This document shows positions 23,180 to 33,990 of a stretch of DNA of 64,000 nucleotides, piece by piece. Position 1 is the stretch's first letter; each line of letters begins with the position of its first letter. A model generated the notes under the pieces. The model was not told the origin of the DNA and did not search any database. It saw only the letters and a program-made list of their open reading frames with translations. The DNA lies in contig JBAIAA010000656.1 of NCBI GenBank assembly GCA_037893245.1, positions 620,001 through 684,000 on the forward strand. The letters are read 5' to 3'. A program made the translations under genes and the position numbers. The stretch is from Crossaster papposus. Lineage: Eukaryota > Echinodermata > Asteroidea > Velatida > Solasteridae.

Positions 23180-23616
23180 GGGTGCGTTCCACTCACGTGA
23201 ACGTTGCCAACGTTGGCCAACTTTGGCGTTGTTCGCTTGAGTGGAACGCAATGTGCACCAATTATGTTGGCGAACGTTAGCGAAAACGGCGAACGACATT
23301 TCGAGCTGTTCGCTGTTGGCCAGTGACGTATTTTAAAGATGGCGAAGCGGTTAGCAGCCGGTGGTTTTCTTTTCACGGTTTTGATTTACGTTTCATACTT
23401 TTCGTTATAAACGGTGGGTTGTTTTGAGCAGTCACAGGGATCTTTTAAAGAAAAATAATGAGTTAGACAAAAAGCAGCCAACCAAACAATGTCACTGTCA
23501 CTGGGCGCCGCCATTTTGAAAACATAGTTTTTAAAATATCGTTCCACTTCAACTAACGCCAACTCAAATCGTAGGCGAACGTTCGCGCAAACAGTTCGCG
23601 TAAGTGGAACGCACCC
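23180..23616. mobile_element. 437-bp MITE with CTG duplication inside T1
   Basis: Ends GGGTGCGTTCCACT and its complement, with a CTG duplication at 23177-23179 and 23617-23619. The matching site in T2 (about 53389) is empty and reads straight through GATGCTGGTCATGG. Subterminal CGAACGTT motifs recur. Non-coding. Superfamily not certain; the 3-bp duplication fits PIF/Harbinger relatives. Confidence 0.92.
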
Positions 23617-24239
23617 CTGGTCATGGCATGTTGCTCAGGTCACCCATTTCCAAGATGGCGGCCAATATAACAAAAAATACACATTGTCACTGTTAAAAAA
23701 AAAAAAAAAATATAACAAATATAACAAAAAATCTACATTGTCACTGTTAAGTACATACTAGTAGTATTCAGGAATTTTATCTACAATTTTGCAATACAAT
23801 GTATTGTAACGGAATTGGGTAGGGCCTATTATGCCGACTCGTATGCACGTCTAGTTAATCTCAAAATATATTGCTCATGTATAGGATCACGCGCTCATAC
23901 TGCGTGATACATGGCGCAGCGGCCAATCATCAACGCACGGCTGCATGATCAGGGTTAAGCAACCAATTACCGGTTCACGTAGCTTCTGCCCGGTGACTGC
24001 ATAAGTTAGCGCGTGGTGACCAATCGCCGTAGCGCATTTTCGCGACTTCTTGGGCCTTTTGCGCCGTTTCTAGTCAGTTCGGTGGATGGCGTCAATGCTA
24101 GAAGAAGTACCTGAAGTACCCACATAATTACTGTGGGCACAATTGCAACAGTTGAGGTTGACTCGGTAGTGTGCCGGGTGAGAGTCGTGGGTGTGAGGTT
24201 TAAGGTGGCTTGCCAAGTTACCTGCATGATATAATACGA

Positions 24240-26368
24240 CCGTAGTAAGATTAACCTCGCTGAGGAATATCATGAGGAGGTAAAGGCATGCCTGATAGAA
24301 TTCAAGGATGTATTTTCTTCTGAAGCACCACATCAGTACGGGCGATGCGAGGCCTTTCAAGGAGAGGACTCGGCGCTATCCCTTGTGTAATTAGGAGAAA
24401 ATATAGAGGCAGGTTGGAGATTTGAAGAAGCGAGGGTTTATCGAGTCCCTGGGCTGCAAATGTTGTGTTAGTCCGGAAGAAGGACGGAACTAAGCGATTT
24501 TGTGTCGACTATCGGGGTCTGAATAAGGTAACAATCAAATATGCTTATAACCCTGTCCCTCGTATCGACGAGACACTAGATGCGTTGGTGGGTGCAGAGT
24601 GGTTTTCTACTCTCGATTTAGCGTCCGGGTATTGGCAGGTCGACCTCGATGAGGATGCCAACCAGAATAGTCAACCTTTGTAGTGCGGAACGGTTTACAC
24701 AGCTGGCGCTGCATGCCCTTTGGTCTGTGCAACACCCCTGCGACATTTGAAAGGTTGATGACGAGGGTGATGACAGGTCTTCAGTGGGACATCCTGCTGA
24801 TATACCTGGACGATGTCATTGTGTTTGGCAAGACTGTGAAAGAGGAGATTGAACGACTGTGAGTCGTCTTCTCCAGGTTGAGGCGACGAGCTGGTTTAAA
24901 GTTGAAGCCTAGTAAGTGCTTCTTGTTTCAGAGATCAGTGGGCTATTTGGGACATATTGTGTCGCCTGAAGGTGTGGCTACCGACCTTGAGAAGGTTCGG
25001 GCCGTGGCCAATTGGCCAACAGCTAAGTGTGTTAAGAAAGTTCGAAGCTTTTTAGGCCTCGCTTCCTATTATCGGAAGTTTGTCCGGGGATTTGTCCGAG
25101 GTTGATTCAGCGTTGCATGCGCTGACTGAAAAGTCGCGTGAGTTCCAGTGGACAGATTCCTTCCAACAGGCATTTGTTGAGTTTAAGCAGAGGCTGCAGA
25201 CAGCACTGGTGTTGGCATACCCCGTTCCTGATAGCGACTACATCTTATTAGATACAAATGCTAGTGTGGATGGGATTGGGGCAGTTTTGTCTCATATCCA
25301 TGATGGGGACGAGAAGGTCCTCGTCTTTGCGAGCTGTAAACTCAGCAAGGCAGAGAGGAAATACTGTGCTACCCGGAGAGAACTTCTGGCGGGAGTTGTC
25401 TACCTCAGGAAGTTTATACAGTTCCTGTATGGTCAGAAGGTGCTACTCCGAACCAACCATGCTGCTCTTAGGTGGTTGCTTAATTTTAAGGACCCCGAGG
25501 ATCAGCTAATTGCCAGGTGGCTGGAAGTGATCAGCGAGTACGATTTGACGATTCAACACAGACCTGGGCGGAAGCATGGAAATGCTGATGGGTTGTCCCG
25601 GAAGGCCTGCAAACAATGTGGTCGTGCTGACGCTGATGAAGCGCCAGAGACCGTTGAGGCTTCGAATAAGGCCAATGTGACAACGATCAGTGCGGTTGAC
25701 GAATGTCGCCATGAGGTTGACTCTGACGTGCCGATCCCAGAGGAGAGGGCGAGGGGCATCTTTGCTCAACCACACTTACCTAAGGATGCAGTCAGGGAGG
25801 ATCAACTGGACAAAGGAGTCGGGCGCCTCCTCGGCACACAAGACCCTCTGGTCCTCTTGGGATCAGTTGGAGGTGCAGGACGGTGTACTAGAAATTTGGA
25901 GTCCGGCGATGGGAAGTCCGTGAGGTTGCGACTAGTACTTCCTTTGAAATTTAGAGAGGTCGTATTTCAGGAGCTGCATGGTGGCCGGACGAGTGGCCAG
26001 ACGAGTGGCCATTTAGGGGTTAATAAGACTTTGGCCAAGGTCAAGTTGCTATACTATTGGCCCGGAATGACCGCGGGTGTGAGGTCATTTATCAGACTAG
26101 ATGTTGCGAGCTGTGTGGGAGGTAAAGAGTTTCCCCGCTCAAACAGTATTTGGTGGTCGAGCCCATGGAGAAAGTGGCTGTGGACTTGCTGGGGCCACTT
26201 CCTCGGTGTGACACTTTAGGAAACCTGCAAGAAGGTATCCTGAGAGGAAGCATAGGCTTCCCGTCAGATATAGGGATTAGGTTAGCCATCACCAAGGAAC
26301 ACCTATTTGGACGGCAAGCTGGTGCAGGAAGAAGCGCCAGTTTTGACCGCCAGTTTTGTAGGAGTTAA
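24240..26368 (+). pseudogene. Truncated Ty3/Gypsy pol inside T1
   Basis: Plus-strand RT, RNase H and integrase start. RT motifs: [19 protein letters not shown] (24465), [14 protein letters not shown] (24605) and catalytic YLDD (about 24800). A TGA at 24860-24862 follows EEIERL. RNase H includes DTNASVDGIGAVLS and RTNHAALRWLL. The integrase keeps a histidine-cysteine N-terminal region (GHLGVNKTLAKVKLLYYWPG) and the first catalytic block VAVDLLGPLP (about 26170), then jumps to unrelated sequence, so the core with the second aspartate and glutamate is missing. Several frameshifts. The TGA and the integrase truncation are shared with the T2 copy, so both predate its spread. No gag is present. Confidence 0.88.
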
Positions 26369-26489
26369 TCCGTCACATCCTAGATCACATTAACATATTC
26401 TTACCACTTTATAAGATTCAGCTGTGCTGAATCTAAAAATGATTTTACACCTCTATATACAAATTTCCGTCATATATCTTAAATGTAGT

Positions 26490-26966
26490 ATTAGCGGCCA
26501 TTCCGCAATTTGGCAGCCATCTTGGAAATGGGTGACCTGAGCAAAATGCCATGGCCAGCATCTCAGTAACCCCAGGAACCCCTGAATTGACACTTCATTT
26601 GTTCATTTCCGATTTTCACAGTCAGATATACGTAATTTCCTTTTTTTTGGCGGCCATTTTAAAATTTGGCCGCCATCTTGGAAATGGGTGACCCGAGCAA
26701 CATGCCATGACCAGCATCTGTTTCAGTGACCCCGGAAACACCTGAATTGACACCTCATTTGTTCATTTCCGATTTTTACAGCCAGATATATGACATTTCC
26801 TTTGTTTCTGGCGGCCATCTTGGATTTTGGCCGCCATCTTGGAAAATCGGAACCGATCAAGTGGGTTCCACGGATAAAATCAATAGATAGGTCGAAAAGA
26901 AACTCCATGCCAAATTTGGTACTTTTGTCCGGCCGGTAACGTTAAATTTGCTAAGCCACCTGACTA
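26490..26966 (-). repeat. T1 right terminal inverted repeat with subrepeats
   Basis: Pairs with the T1 left arm. It holds two to three tandem versions of a block of about 160 bp, each with a GGCGGCCAT pair, GCCATGACCAGCATCTGTTTC and CATTTGTTCATTTCCGATTT. Confidence 0.88.
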
Positions 26967-26969
26967 TAA

Positions 26970-27200
26970 GAATATCCTCTTTAACCTTGAGGGGAGCAGT
27001 CTCCGTACTGAGGTATCTTGTGTAAGCTGACTGAAATTGCTCACCGAGACTGTTGCTGTTCATTTGGTCTATAACTTGGTATGTCGACGCCTTATCAAAA
27101 ACCTTTTCGAAATGGGATGTTCGCCACAGGACGATAACTCCTACAATTATTATGATCAGCAGGATTGTTCTTAAGAACAGGCGTTATGAGATGGTTATTG
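26970..27200 (-). pseudogene. LINE RT fragment, upstream half
   Basis: Minus-strand RT sequence (NCRSYRPVANIPF near 27140, after a frameshift QMNSNSLGEQFQSAYTRYLS near 27040, and KVKEDIL at the T1 border). It continues at 22914 beyond T1. The host was a CR1/L2-type LINE, dead before or after T1 entered. Confidence 0.75.
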
Positions 27201-28203
27201 TGGTTGAATTTAGCTACTTTGCGCCGAAATGGCAGCATCGAGCTGTATATTCCCCAGGGAGCTAAGATGGTATTTGGAATGTTTCATGGGCCCAATGACC
27301 GGGGTAATAACGTGAAGCGCTTTGATACACCCACATTGTGGGAGTCTAAAGCGCCATTTTATTGTTTCCCTAAGTGTCTAGCTACCCTACAAAACAATAT
27401 TTGGGAGTTAGTTTTGTCTTAGAACGACAGATTTTGGTCTAAATAGCATAAATCTCGAAGATCTTAGAGAAAAGGGTTAGGGTAAACAAGTTGGGACTGT
27501 TTTAAGTTTGTGTACATCTCTATGGAATTGTCTCCCTAAGTGCCCATTTGGAGGTAAGAACTAACATTAAGAACTAACATTATTATTATTATTATTATCA
27601 TTATGATCGACTGTTTGATATTAACTTAGAATGTACCAGATGATAGTGATGTATTTACAATCTTTGTGATAACCGGTAGCAAAAAGAGGAGATTATTATA
27701 TCCAAGATATCCAAGAATGCTTGAACCTTCAAATCTTTTTTATAAACATACAACTTTTAAGATCAATGACATTTACACTGTTCATTTGCAAGGACAACCG
27801 TTTTTAAACAGACATTCATAAATACCTGGGACAGTTTAGGCTTTCCTATTGGTCGAGAGCCCGTCATGTGGCCGGTATTAAACGGACGATAAAGACATGC
27901 CTGGAAGTGTTTAAACATAGATGGAAACAACATTCCGTCCCCAGGGCTCACTTTATTTCCAACCCTGAACAGTACCTCGTCTCCAATAATAAGAGCGGGT
28001 AGTGTTGAGCGAGGTTGCCAATGGCAGTAATAGTCTGGTTCACAGTAAATACGCTTTATTGCATGTATTGTGTAGAGAGCGACAGAGGCGGAAACATGTC
28101 ATTTGACACAGACAGAATGGCGAAACACCGAAATTTACTTGCGACAATTTTCCGGGATTTTCGGGGCTTTTTAGGCTGAATTTTACAAACAAGGTATTTA
28201 TGA
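27201..28203. other. Unassigned; (ATT)n and a possible exon
   Basis: No named gene. A short (ATT)n run lies near 27580-27598. On the minus strand near 27960-28070 an open stretch reads YCEPDYYCHWQPRSTLP then IGDEVLFRVGNK, followed by GTGAGC. This could be an exon with a weak donor, but I cannot assign it. CATTCATAAATACCT near 27815 and its complement near 28190 form an inverted pair. Confidence 0.35.
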
Positions 28204-28376
28204 ATGGAAATAAATGTGTGTTCGGTCGGTATTACCCGGTAATCCTCTTGGTAATCCTCTTGGAGTCTGGGTGCTGATAATTACCCTCGCCTTCGGCTCG
28301 GGTAATTATCAGCACCCAGACTCCAATCGGTATTAAACAGAGTGATTAAAACCTCTCGAACACACATTTATTCCCT
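28204..28376. repeat. Palindromic MITE/foldback
   Basis: Nested inverted repeats: outer arms around AAATGTGTGTTCG and its complement (28208 and 28356), inner perfect 27-bp arms 28260-28286 and 28300-28326 with a 13-nt loop. Strong cruciform potential. Non-coding. Confidence 0.85.
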
Positions 28377-29923
28377 TATTTAGACATGGAGGCTCTAAAC
28401 TAGGGAATTGTCTATAAAATTCACCGAAAGGTATTTGTATTCTTCCACTATTCAAATGTAAATGTAACACTAATCTATTGCCCACTTACTTGAACTCGGA
28501 TTACATTTCCTAATGGGTTACTACATGCACTATGTATCTCTGTCAACTGTATTAATCGGAAACATTAATTTGGCGTTAAATGTTTATTATTGTCTTATGG
28601 TATGTGTAGTTTAACTGTCCTTCCTTTTCACAAAACATGCGTCAAAGGGGATTTCTACTCGACAAGCCTTGCTTTTTGGGAACCCCTTCCACATGTCTCT
28701 ATAAAATTGAAATAAATGTACATAATTATTGTATACAATTAATAACTAATTAGTTATAAATACCATGCATTCTCTGTTTTATTTTTTATATAAAATGTGT
28801 AAACAATAATAAATAATAAATTAATGAATAAATGAATGAAGAACTATCATCGCGTTACAGCCGTTACCGCTGCGTTTACGAATTGACACTTATGGGGTAC
28901 CGAGAACAAAGGGCAACAATGAGAAAATGGTACAACACAGGTTCTGGTTTTATAAATGGAAGTACCCGACAGGCTAACGCGTTGTATTTCAAAATTTCCA
29001 AGGGAACAAATAAGAACAAAAGAGGGAATTAAAGTAAAACAATAGAGGTACTGTACAACCAATAGCGTGCCAAGTGTGCATGGGTTTGCGTTGCGATGTT
29101 TGCGCGCCGCAGAAAATGAGATGCGACCTAACGTGGTGACGCATACCCCGGCCGTCCCCCCCCCCCCCCCCCCCCCGCGTGACGTGAACGGATTTTCTGA
29201 CGGTTAACAGACGTAACAGAAAAGCGACCCCCCCCCCTCCCTTGTACGGCTGTTGTTGTATGATACAAAATGTCAAAGAATGTCAAAGAGTGATACTTCC
29301 CCCGGGTGACAGTGTTGAAATCACAACAACAAATATGATGTGCCCGAAAATAGTGCAGGGTTATCTCATTTTTAACACGAATTTGGATTTTTTCGCAAGC
29401 ACAATTATCGCCACAAATAAGAGGGGGGGGGGGGGGGGGGGGGGTTGGGGTTTCATCCGTCTCATATCTTGCTTCATATGCCGGCGTTCGTTGGTATAAT
29501 CCTGGTTAAGGTTCCTACCGACTTGCACTCAAATCAAACTCTCAGTTCAATAGTTATAGTTATTAACTAGAGCTAATGTACTTCACAAAGCACGGATATC
29601 AGCCTAAATCATAGTCGAATCATAATATTCATCATCATGAAGCAAATGTTATTATTACATTTACGAAATGCAATTTATAGGTTGGAGTTATGTACTCCAG
29701 TTCGTAGTTTTGTATCTAATTTATTGCCTAATTAGTTCCAATTTGGCTACTAGCCAAGGCATTTATATATTGCAGCTAGAACTTTACGGGGTCGGGTTGG
29801 CTTAACGTTTCTTTTCGCGCTTTCCCCCGCTGCGACCCGGTTCGAATTCCGTCTAGATCAATATAGTCCCTGCCTGATTCCATGGGTTTTCTCTAGAATA
29901 TTTTTCTGGTGTTCATTTCTTAC
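28377..29923. other. Intergenic/intronic sequence with homopolymer runs
   Basis: No gene recognised. A C-run at about 29156-29177 and a G-run at about 29412-29434. If the exon at 29924-30241 is real, its first intron starts at 29923 and runs leftward here. I did not find a convincing second exon. Confidence 0.45.
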
Positions 29924-30241
29924 CTTTTCCGGCCCATAGTAGTAGGCACCATTCCATTCACTAATAGCCAGCGGTAAACGCGTGGCCGAAGCCCCGTTCA
30001 GCTCGCACCGACTCCCGTTCCAGTAGTTGAACGAGAAGCAGCGGTCGTCCGACAGGCACTTCATGCTGCAATGCCTTTCCTCGGCCCCCGTAAGGTTACG
30101 ATACCTTTCCCCAAGCAGGACCTGGTTCCTGGTGCCGTAGAAAAACTGTTGCGCGCTTCGAGACCCGTCTTGCTGGGACGCGGTAGCCCGGCGCGCCATA
30201 CAAAAAGCAATAGCCATCGTCAGAAGAGGAAAAACAGACAT
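29924..30241 (-). CDS. PAN/apple-domain secreted protein, first exon
   Basis: Minus-strand exon of 106 codons from ATG 30241 to a GTAAGA donor at 29923 (phase 0). Residues 1-21 (MSVFPLLTMAIAFCMARRAT) look like a signal peptide. Residues about 35-105 fit a PAN/apple module: YRNLTGAEERHCSMKCL, then CFSFNYWNGSRCELN, with cysteines at 58, 62, 68 and 79 and possible N-glycosylation at NLT49 and NGS75. PAN modules bind protein or sugar ligands outside the cell. A TATA box sits about 60 bp upstream. Later exons are not visible in the window, so this may be a truncated or long-intron gene. It is the only credible host gene seen. Confidence 0.75.
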
Positions 30242-30301
30242 CTTCGTCGTTAACCTAAGTCTTGCTAGCACAAAGTGGAAATTTGTTGTGTAAACTGTTT
30301 C

Positions 30302-30308
30302 CTTTATA
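30302..30308 (-). promoter_or_regulatory. TATA box of the PAN-domain gene
   Basis: TATAAAG on the minus strand, 61 bp upstream of the ATG at 30241, leaving room for a 5' UTR of about 30-40 nt. Confidence 0.55.
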
Positions 30309-30763
30309 CAAACGCTTGTCAATTTATGATGTATGCGAACGGTTGATTTCGTAGATAGGTAGACCTGATGCCGACATAGTTTAACGATATTGACCGTAAG
30401 CACGATTAGTGCTACCTGGAACGCGTGTCTGTATTGCCATGACAACCGCGTCAAAACAAGGGCTGATTGGATAGTGTATGTGTGTGTATGTACATGTATG
30501 TATGTTTTACAATGTTGGTGTATTTATTTATTTATGTATCTGACTACATGAAGGAGCTGCAGTATGGATAGTGGTGTTAACTTGATGATCTGCATGAGTG
30601 CAGAATATTAATAGACTTTTTAGAGCCACCTATATATAGTTTATTTTTTGTTAGCGTGTAATTTTTCTTTGTATTCTCTTGTATTTTAAGGTAATTTGCT
30701 GATACTTTATGTATGCCTGTTAAGTTTCGTTATGTCTGTATTGTTCCTGTAAGAAGGAATCAA

Positions 30764-31338
30764 AATGGATTTTGTTTGTGACTATTGTAAACTATGGATC
30801 CATCTTAAATGTACCAATCTTGACCTCATTGATTATTACTATATCCCTATAGCTAGAAATGATGAAACTTTTGTCCACAATGTCATGTTACTATTTTCTC
30901 ATTTAATGGTCTAGATGCCATGGATTTATAAAATGTAATATTGGACCTCAATTCATGTGTACATGAGCCTATTGATTTGGAGGCCTTGCTGGACTTGAAT
31001 TTAAACTCTGATAAACTGCCAATCATTGAGGATCCCGATAACCCTCAACTTAGTACATGTATTAGTAATTTGTGCTATTATTCACAAAACGAATTTAATA
31101 ATTTTCTTGACGCCGACTCTATAGACTTTTGCATTTAAATATGAGAAGCCTAGCCAAAAATATTGATCACTTAAAATTGTTGCCCCACTCTTTGAATTAT
31201 AAGGTTTCTGTAATAGGATTGAGTGAAACCTGGCTGAATGCAAATTCTTTAATGAATGAATTGAACATACCTGGGTATATTCTGCAGACTAAGGATAGAG
31301 AAGGTAGAGTTGGCGGTGGTGTAGGTCTATATGTATAG
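30764..31338 (+). pseudogene. LINE fragment: PHD-like finger and endonuclease start
   Basis: Plus strand. A zinc-finger segment CDYCKLWIHLKC then CPQCH (about 30770-30880) resembles the PHD finger found before the endonuclease in some CR1/L2-type LINEs. A linker follows, then after a frameshift at 31138 the endonuclease start, LHLNMRSLAKNIDHLK, VIGLSETWLNANS and GRVGGGVGLYV. The frame stops at 31338 where a short palindromic sequence begins. The catalytic histidine part, RT and 3' end are missing. Confidence 0.78.
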
Positions 31339-32859
31339 GAGAATACACGAGAAAATGTGGATTCGTAATTACGAATTCACGAGGCGAGTGTATTCTCTGG
31401 CTTAAACCATTGCGTCAACTGTCATCCAGTTGAGTGGACATGAAAAGGCATGCATTCTAGTAGAGTTGATGACAAGTCGTTAGATAGTCGGGTTTAATCC
31501 GTGTATTTCAATCGAAGTTCATTGGCACGGCTGGTTTAAGACTAGTAACGTGCCGAGTTGCGACAGATCTAACGACTTGATCAATACGTTCTCGCACCGT
31601 TATTCATATATGCGTGCAGCGCAATACATATGCAATGTATTTCTGCGGTGAGATCCAATGGCGCACTGCTATGCAAATGTAGACTCATCCATTCCGTTTC
31701 ATGGGGAGTTCTGATCATTTCAAGGCTTTAGGAACATGTTTCTAGATCTGGTGATGTTTAACGACCAACACACTCAGCTAGGTCAATTGCGTGTTGCAAT
31801 AAAATATATCATTGTGATACACTTGATTTTTTTGAGTTGTGTATTATATGCTATATCATTACTTTTCTAATGTTACACAATACAAAGTACGAACCCTTGA
31901 AGTAATGAGAATGATCTACGTAGAAAATAAATAGTAGCTAAACACCTCTTTTAACCGCATGTGTTGTACGAGATCTGTAAACTTTGGTTTAAAAACACTG
32001 CAGGCGTACACATGTACGACCGAGAAAACGAATTTAATATCACAGGAAACTAAGTTAATATCACGAAAACAATCCAGTTTGATCAGGAAAATTAAGTTAA
32101 ACATAAAAACACCCAAGAATGACATGTATACGCCAAGTTTGAATTTTAGGTATACCTATTTTCGGAAAAAGATACCAGACATTCGTGTGAGACGATGCAA
32201 TGCAGTGCAAGTATTTACAAGATTTTCTAAATTCTTTTATAGAAAATGTTGTTTTGGTGGAAAGAATTCCACATCATAATCTTATGCACAAACCATAGAA
32301 AAACGACAATATCCAGACAATAAAAAGTGCCAGTTTTATGATAAAATTAAAAAGAGAAAATGTCTGTGTTTCAGGAAAATGTAGGCCCTAATTGGTACAT
32401 TAACTGGTTTGTTCGTGGGGTTTTAAGGCAGTGTCCAGATTTGGAATCAACCTAATGTTTAATAAATATTTTAGGAAGGGTCCCACTCTTGCTGGACAAG
32501 TGGACAGGAAAAATAAATTATGTGGTTTGAGCTTAAACCATAGAGCTATATAATAAAGATACAGCTCTATGGCTTAAACTATGAACTTGAGAAACTTGAA
32601 ATAAATCACAATTAAAAATACCAATCACACGTGTAAATAATAACAAATAAGTCACACAATGGATTAAATTTTGCTTGCTTTTATTTTGCATTGATACTAC
32701 AGATAACATGTAATAACTACTGCCATAGTAATAATATTCTTATTATGTATTGTTTACTGATGTTATAAAACCAAAATAATAAAACAAACAAATTAATGTA
32801 TACTTCCATGTTTCCAAGATAATTTTGTGACTGTTGGGACTGTTTTATTTTCTTTACTT
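31339..32859. other. Non-coding with small palindromes
   Basis: 31339-31400 has inverted GAGAATACAC ends around the perfect palindrome ATTCGTAATTACGAAT. 32526-32577 is another hairpin with arms CATAGAGCT/AGCTCTATG. No gene seen. Confidence 0.5.
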
Positions 32860-33049
32860 ATATTGTTGAAACATGAAATGCCAAGATGCAGAGTTCTGCG
32901 ATATTTTTACAGCACATCTAATTAAGAAATGTGGAGCACCGAGATAGCTTATCTTGGATAATGTAGTTGGTCAATTAAGCTTCCGTAGTTTACTGATGGT
33001 TAAACAAAATAAGTTTTGACATTCGCTGTCATCTGTTATCCCTCTGTCA

Positions 33050-33096
<47 letters not shown>

Positions 33097-33990
33097 CGGA
33101 GCGGAGGGGGGGCCCTTCGAGGCTGTGATTGCGAAACGCTGTGGTACCGTCCATTCTCAAAATAGGGGGGAACAATTTTCTCACGCGAAAAATAAAGAGT
33201 TTTTGGCATCCAATCTTAACATCTTGTCTTTTGTAGTTGTAAAAGGTTGCTATTTACCTTAATTGTTATCATCCAATGACAAAAATTGTATTGAAAATGA
33301 AAAAAGCAGTCGAAAAAATTAAGCGTTCACGTACCGTTGATGCGCGTGGAGATTGGGCACAAATACTCAAACGACGTTAGCAAATACCTCCCCTAAAAAC
33401 GGGCAATAATAATCGATAAATTGTGAAAAATCGTGCTTCGAACCCACTCATTTTTTCCATGGATACGTTAAAAAAGGATGTAGCATTATACTGAATTTAA
33501 AAAAAAATCTGCCTGTGAACCCCTTGCGTTTTATCGTGTTGTTTTCGAACGAAAATTGCAGAAAATGACATCGCCCCAAAAAAATTCGTGTGGATCGTGC
33601 CTGTGTACCTGGCTTTGCGGACGTTGTATAAATCACTGAATTCGGGGAGCGAGCACGGAGCAAATTTGTACGTGTTTCAATGGTGCGCTTCGAGGTAGCG
33701 GTCTATACGTATTTACTGTGTGAGATGTGTGGCTCATGAGCGTGGAAAAATGAATGAGATACATTTCAACGTTGGTGGCGCACTTTGTTGGCCCCCCCCC
33801 CCCCCCCCCCCCCCCTCCGCCCCCCCCTGCCCTCGGTCATATTAATGGGAGCAATTCTTCCTGTGACTTGTGCAACCGTATTAATAAGCTGTACAGCCTG
33901 ACATCTCAGTAGCAAGAAGTGGACTTGGGTAAAGGAAAGAATGTTGCAACATTAGGTGGCTCTACACTTCCAGAATTGTGAGAGTAAAAA
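32860..33990. repeat. Copy of repeat R, interrupted by a hAT-like element
   Basis: 32860-33047 and 33838-33925 match, in inverted orientation, a continuous stretch at about 63290-63560 (AGCTTATC(T/C)TGG, GACATTCGCTGTCATC, CATATTAATGGGAGCA). Function unknown. Confidence 0.85.
33048..33829. mobile_element. hAT-like non-autonomous element with homopolymer TIRs
   Basis: Ends CAGGGGG and CCCCCTG, flanked by CCCTCTGT (33040-33047) and CCCTCGGT (33830-33837), an 8-bp duplication with one mismatch. The copy of the host repeat near 63370 has the empty site. The terminal G/C tracts have expanded: 47 Gs from 33050 and about 24 Cs near 33792-33815. No transposase. Confidence 0.85.

Larger units (their letters stand above)
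22915..26966. mobile_element. TIR element T1 carrying truncated Ty3 pol
   Basis: A 4052-bp element whose ends, TAGTCAGGTGGCTTAGC, are inverted copies, flanked by TAA on both sides (22912-22914, 26967-26969). The interrupted LINE frame is restored exactly when it is removed with one TAA. The arms (about 22915-23690 and 26490-26966) hold internally repeated blocks of about 160 bp with AAGATGGCGGCC and TTGTTCATTTCCGAT. The interior has a Ty3 pol pseudogene on the plus strand. T2 at 50412-56864 has the same structure. No transposase is visible. Confidence 0.88.

Noticed and set aside
28832..29276. Short open frames on both strands near homopolymer runs
   Set aside because: No motif, and the frames depend on poly-C and poly-G tracts whose lengths are unreliable.
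29786..29860. tRNA gene or tRNA-derived SINE with a GGTTCGAATTC B-box-like stretch
   Set aside because: No acceptor stem closes around it, the B box is imperfect, and GGGTCG pairs locally with CGACCC as a simple hairpin.
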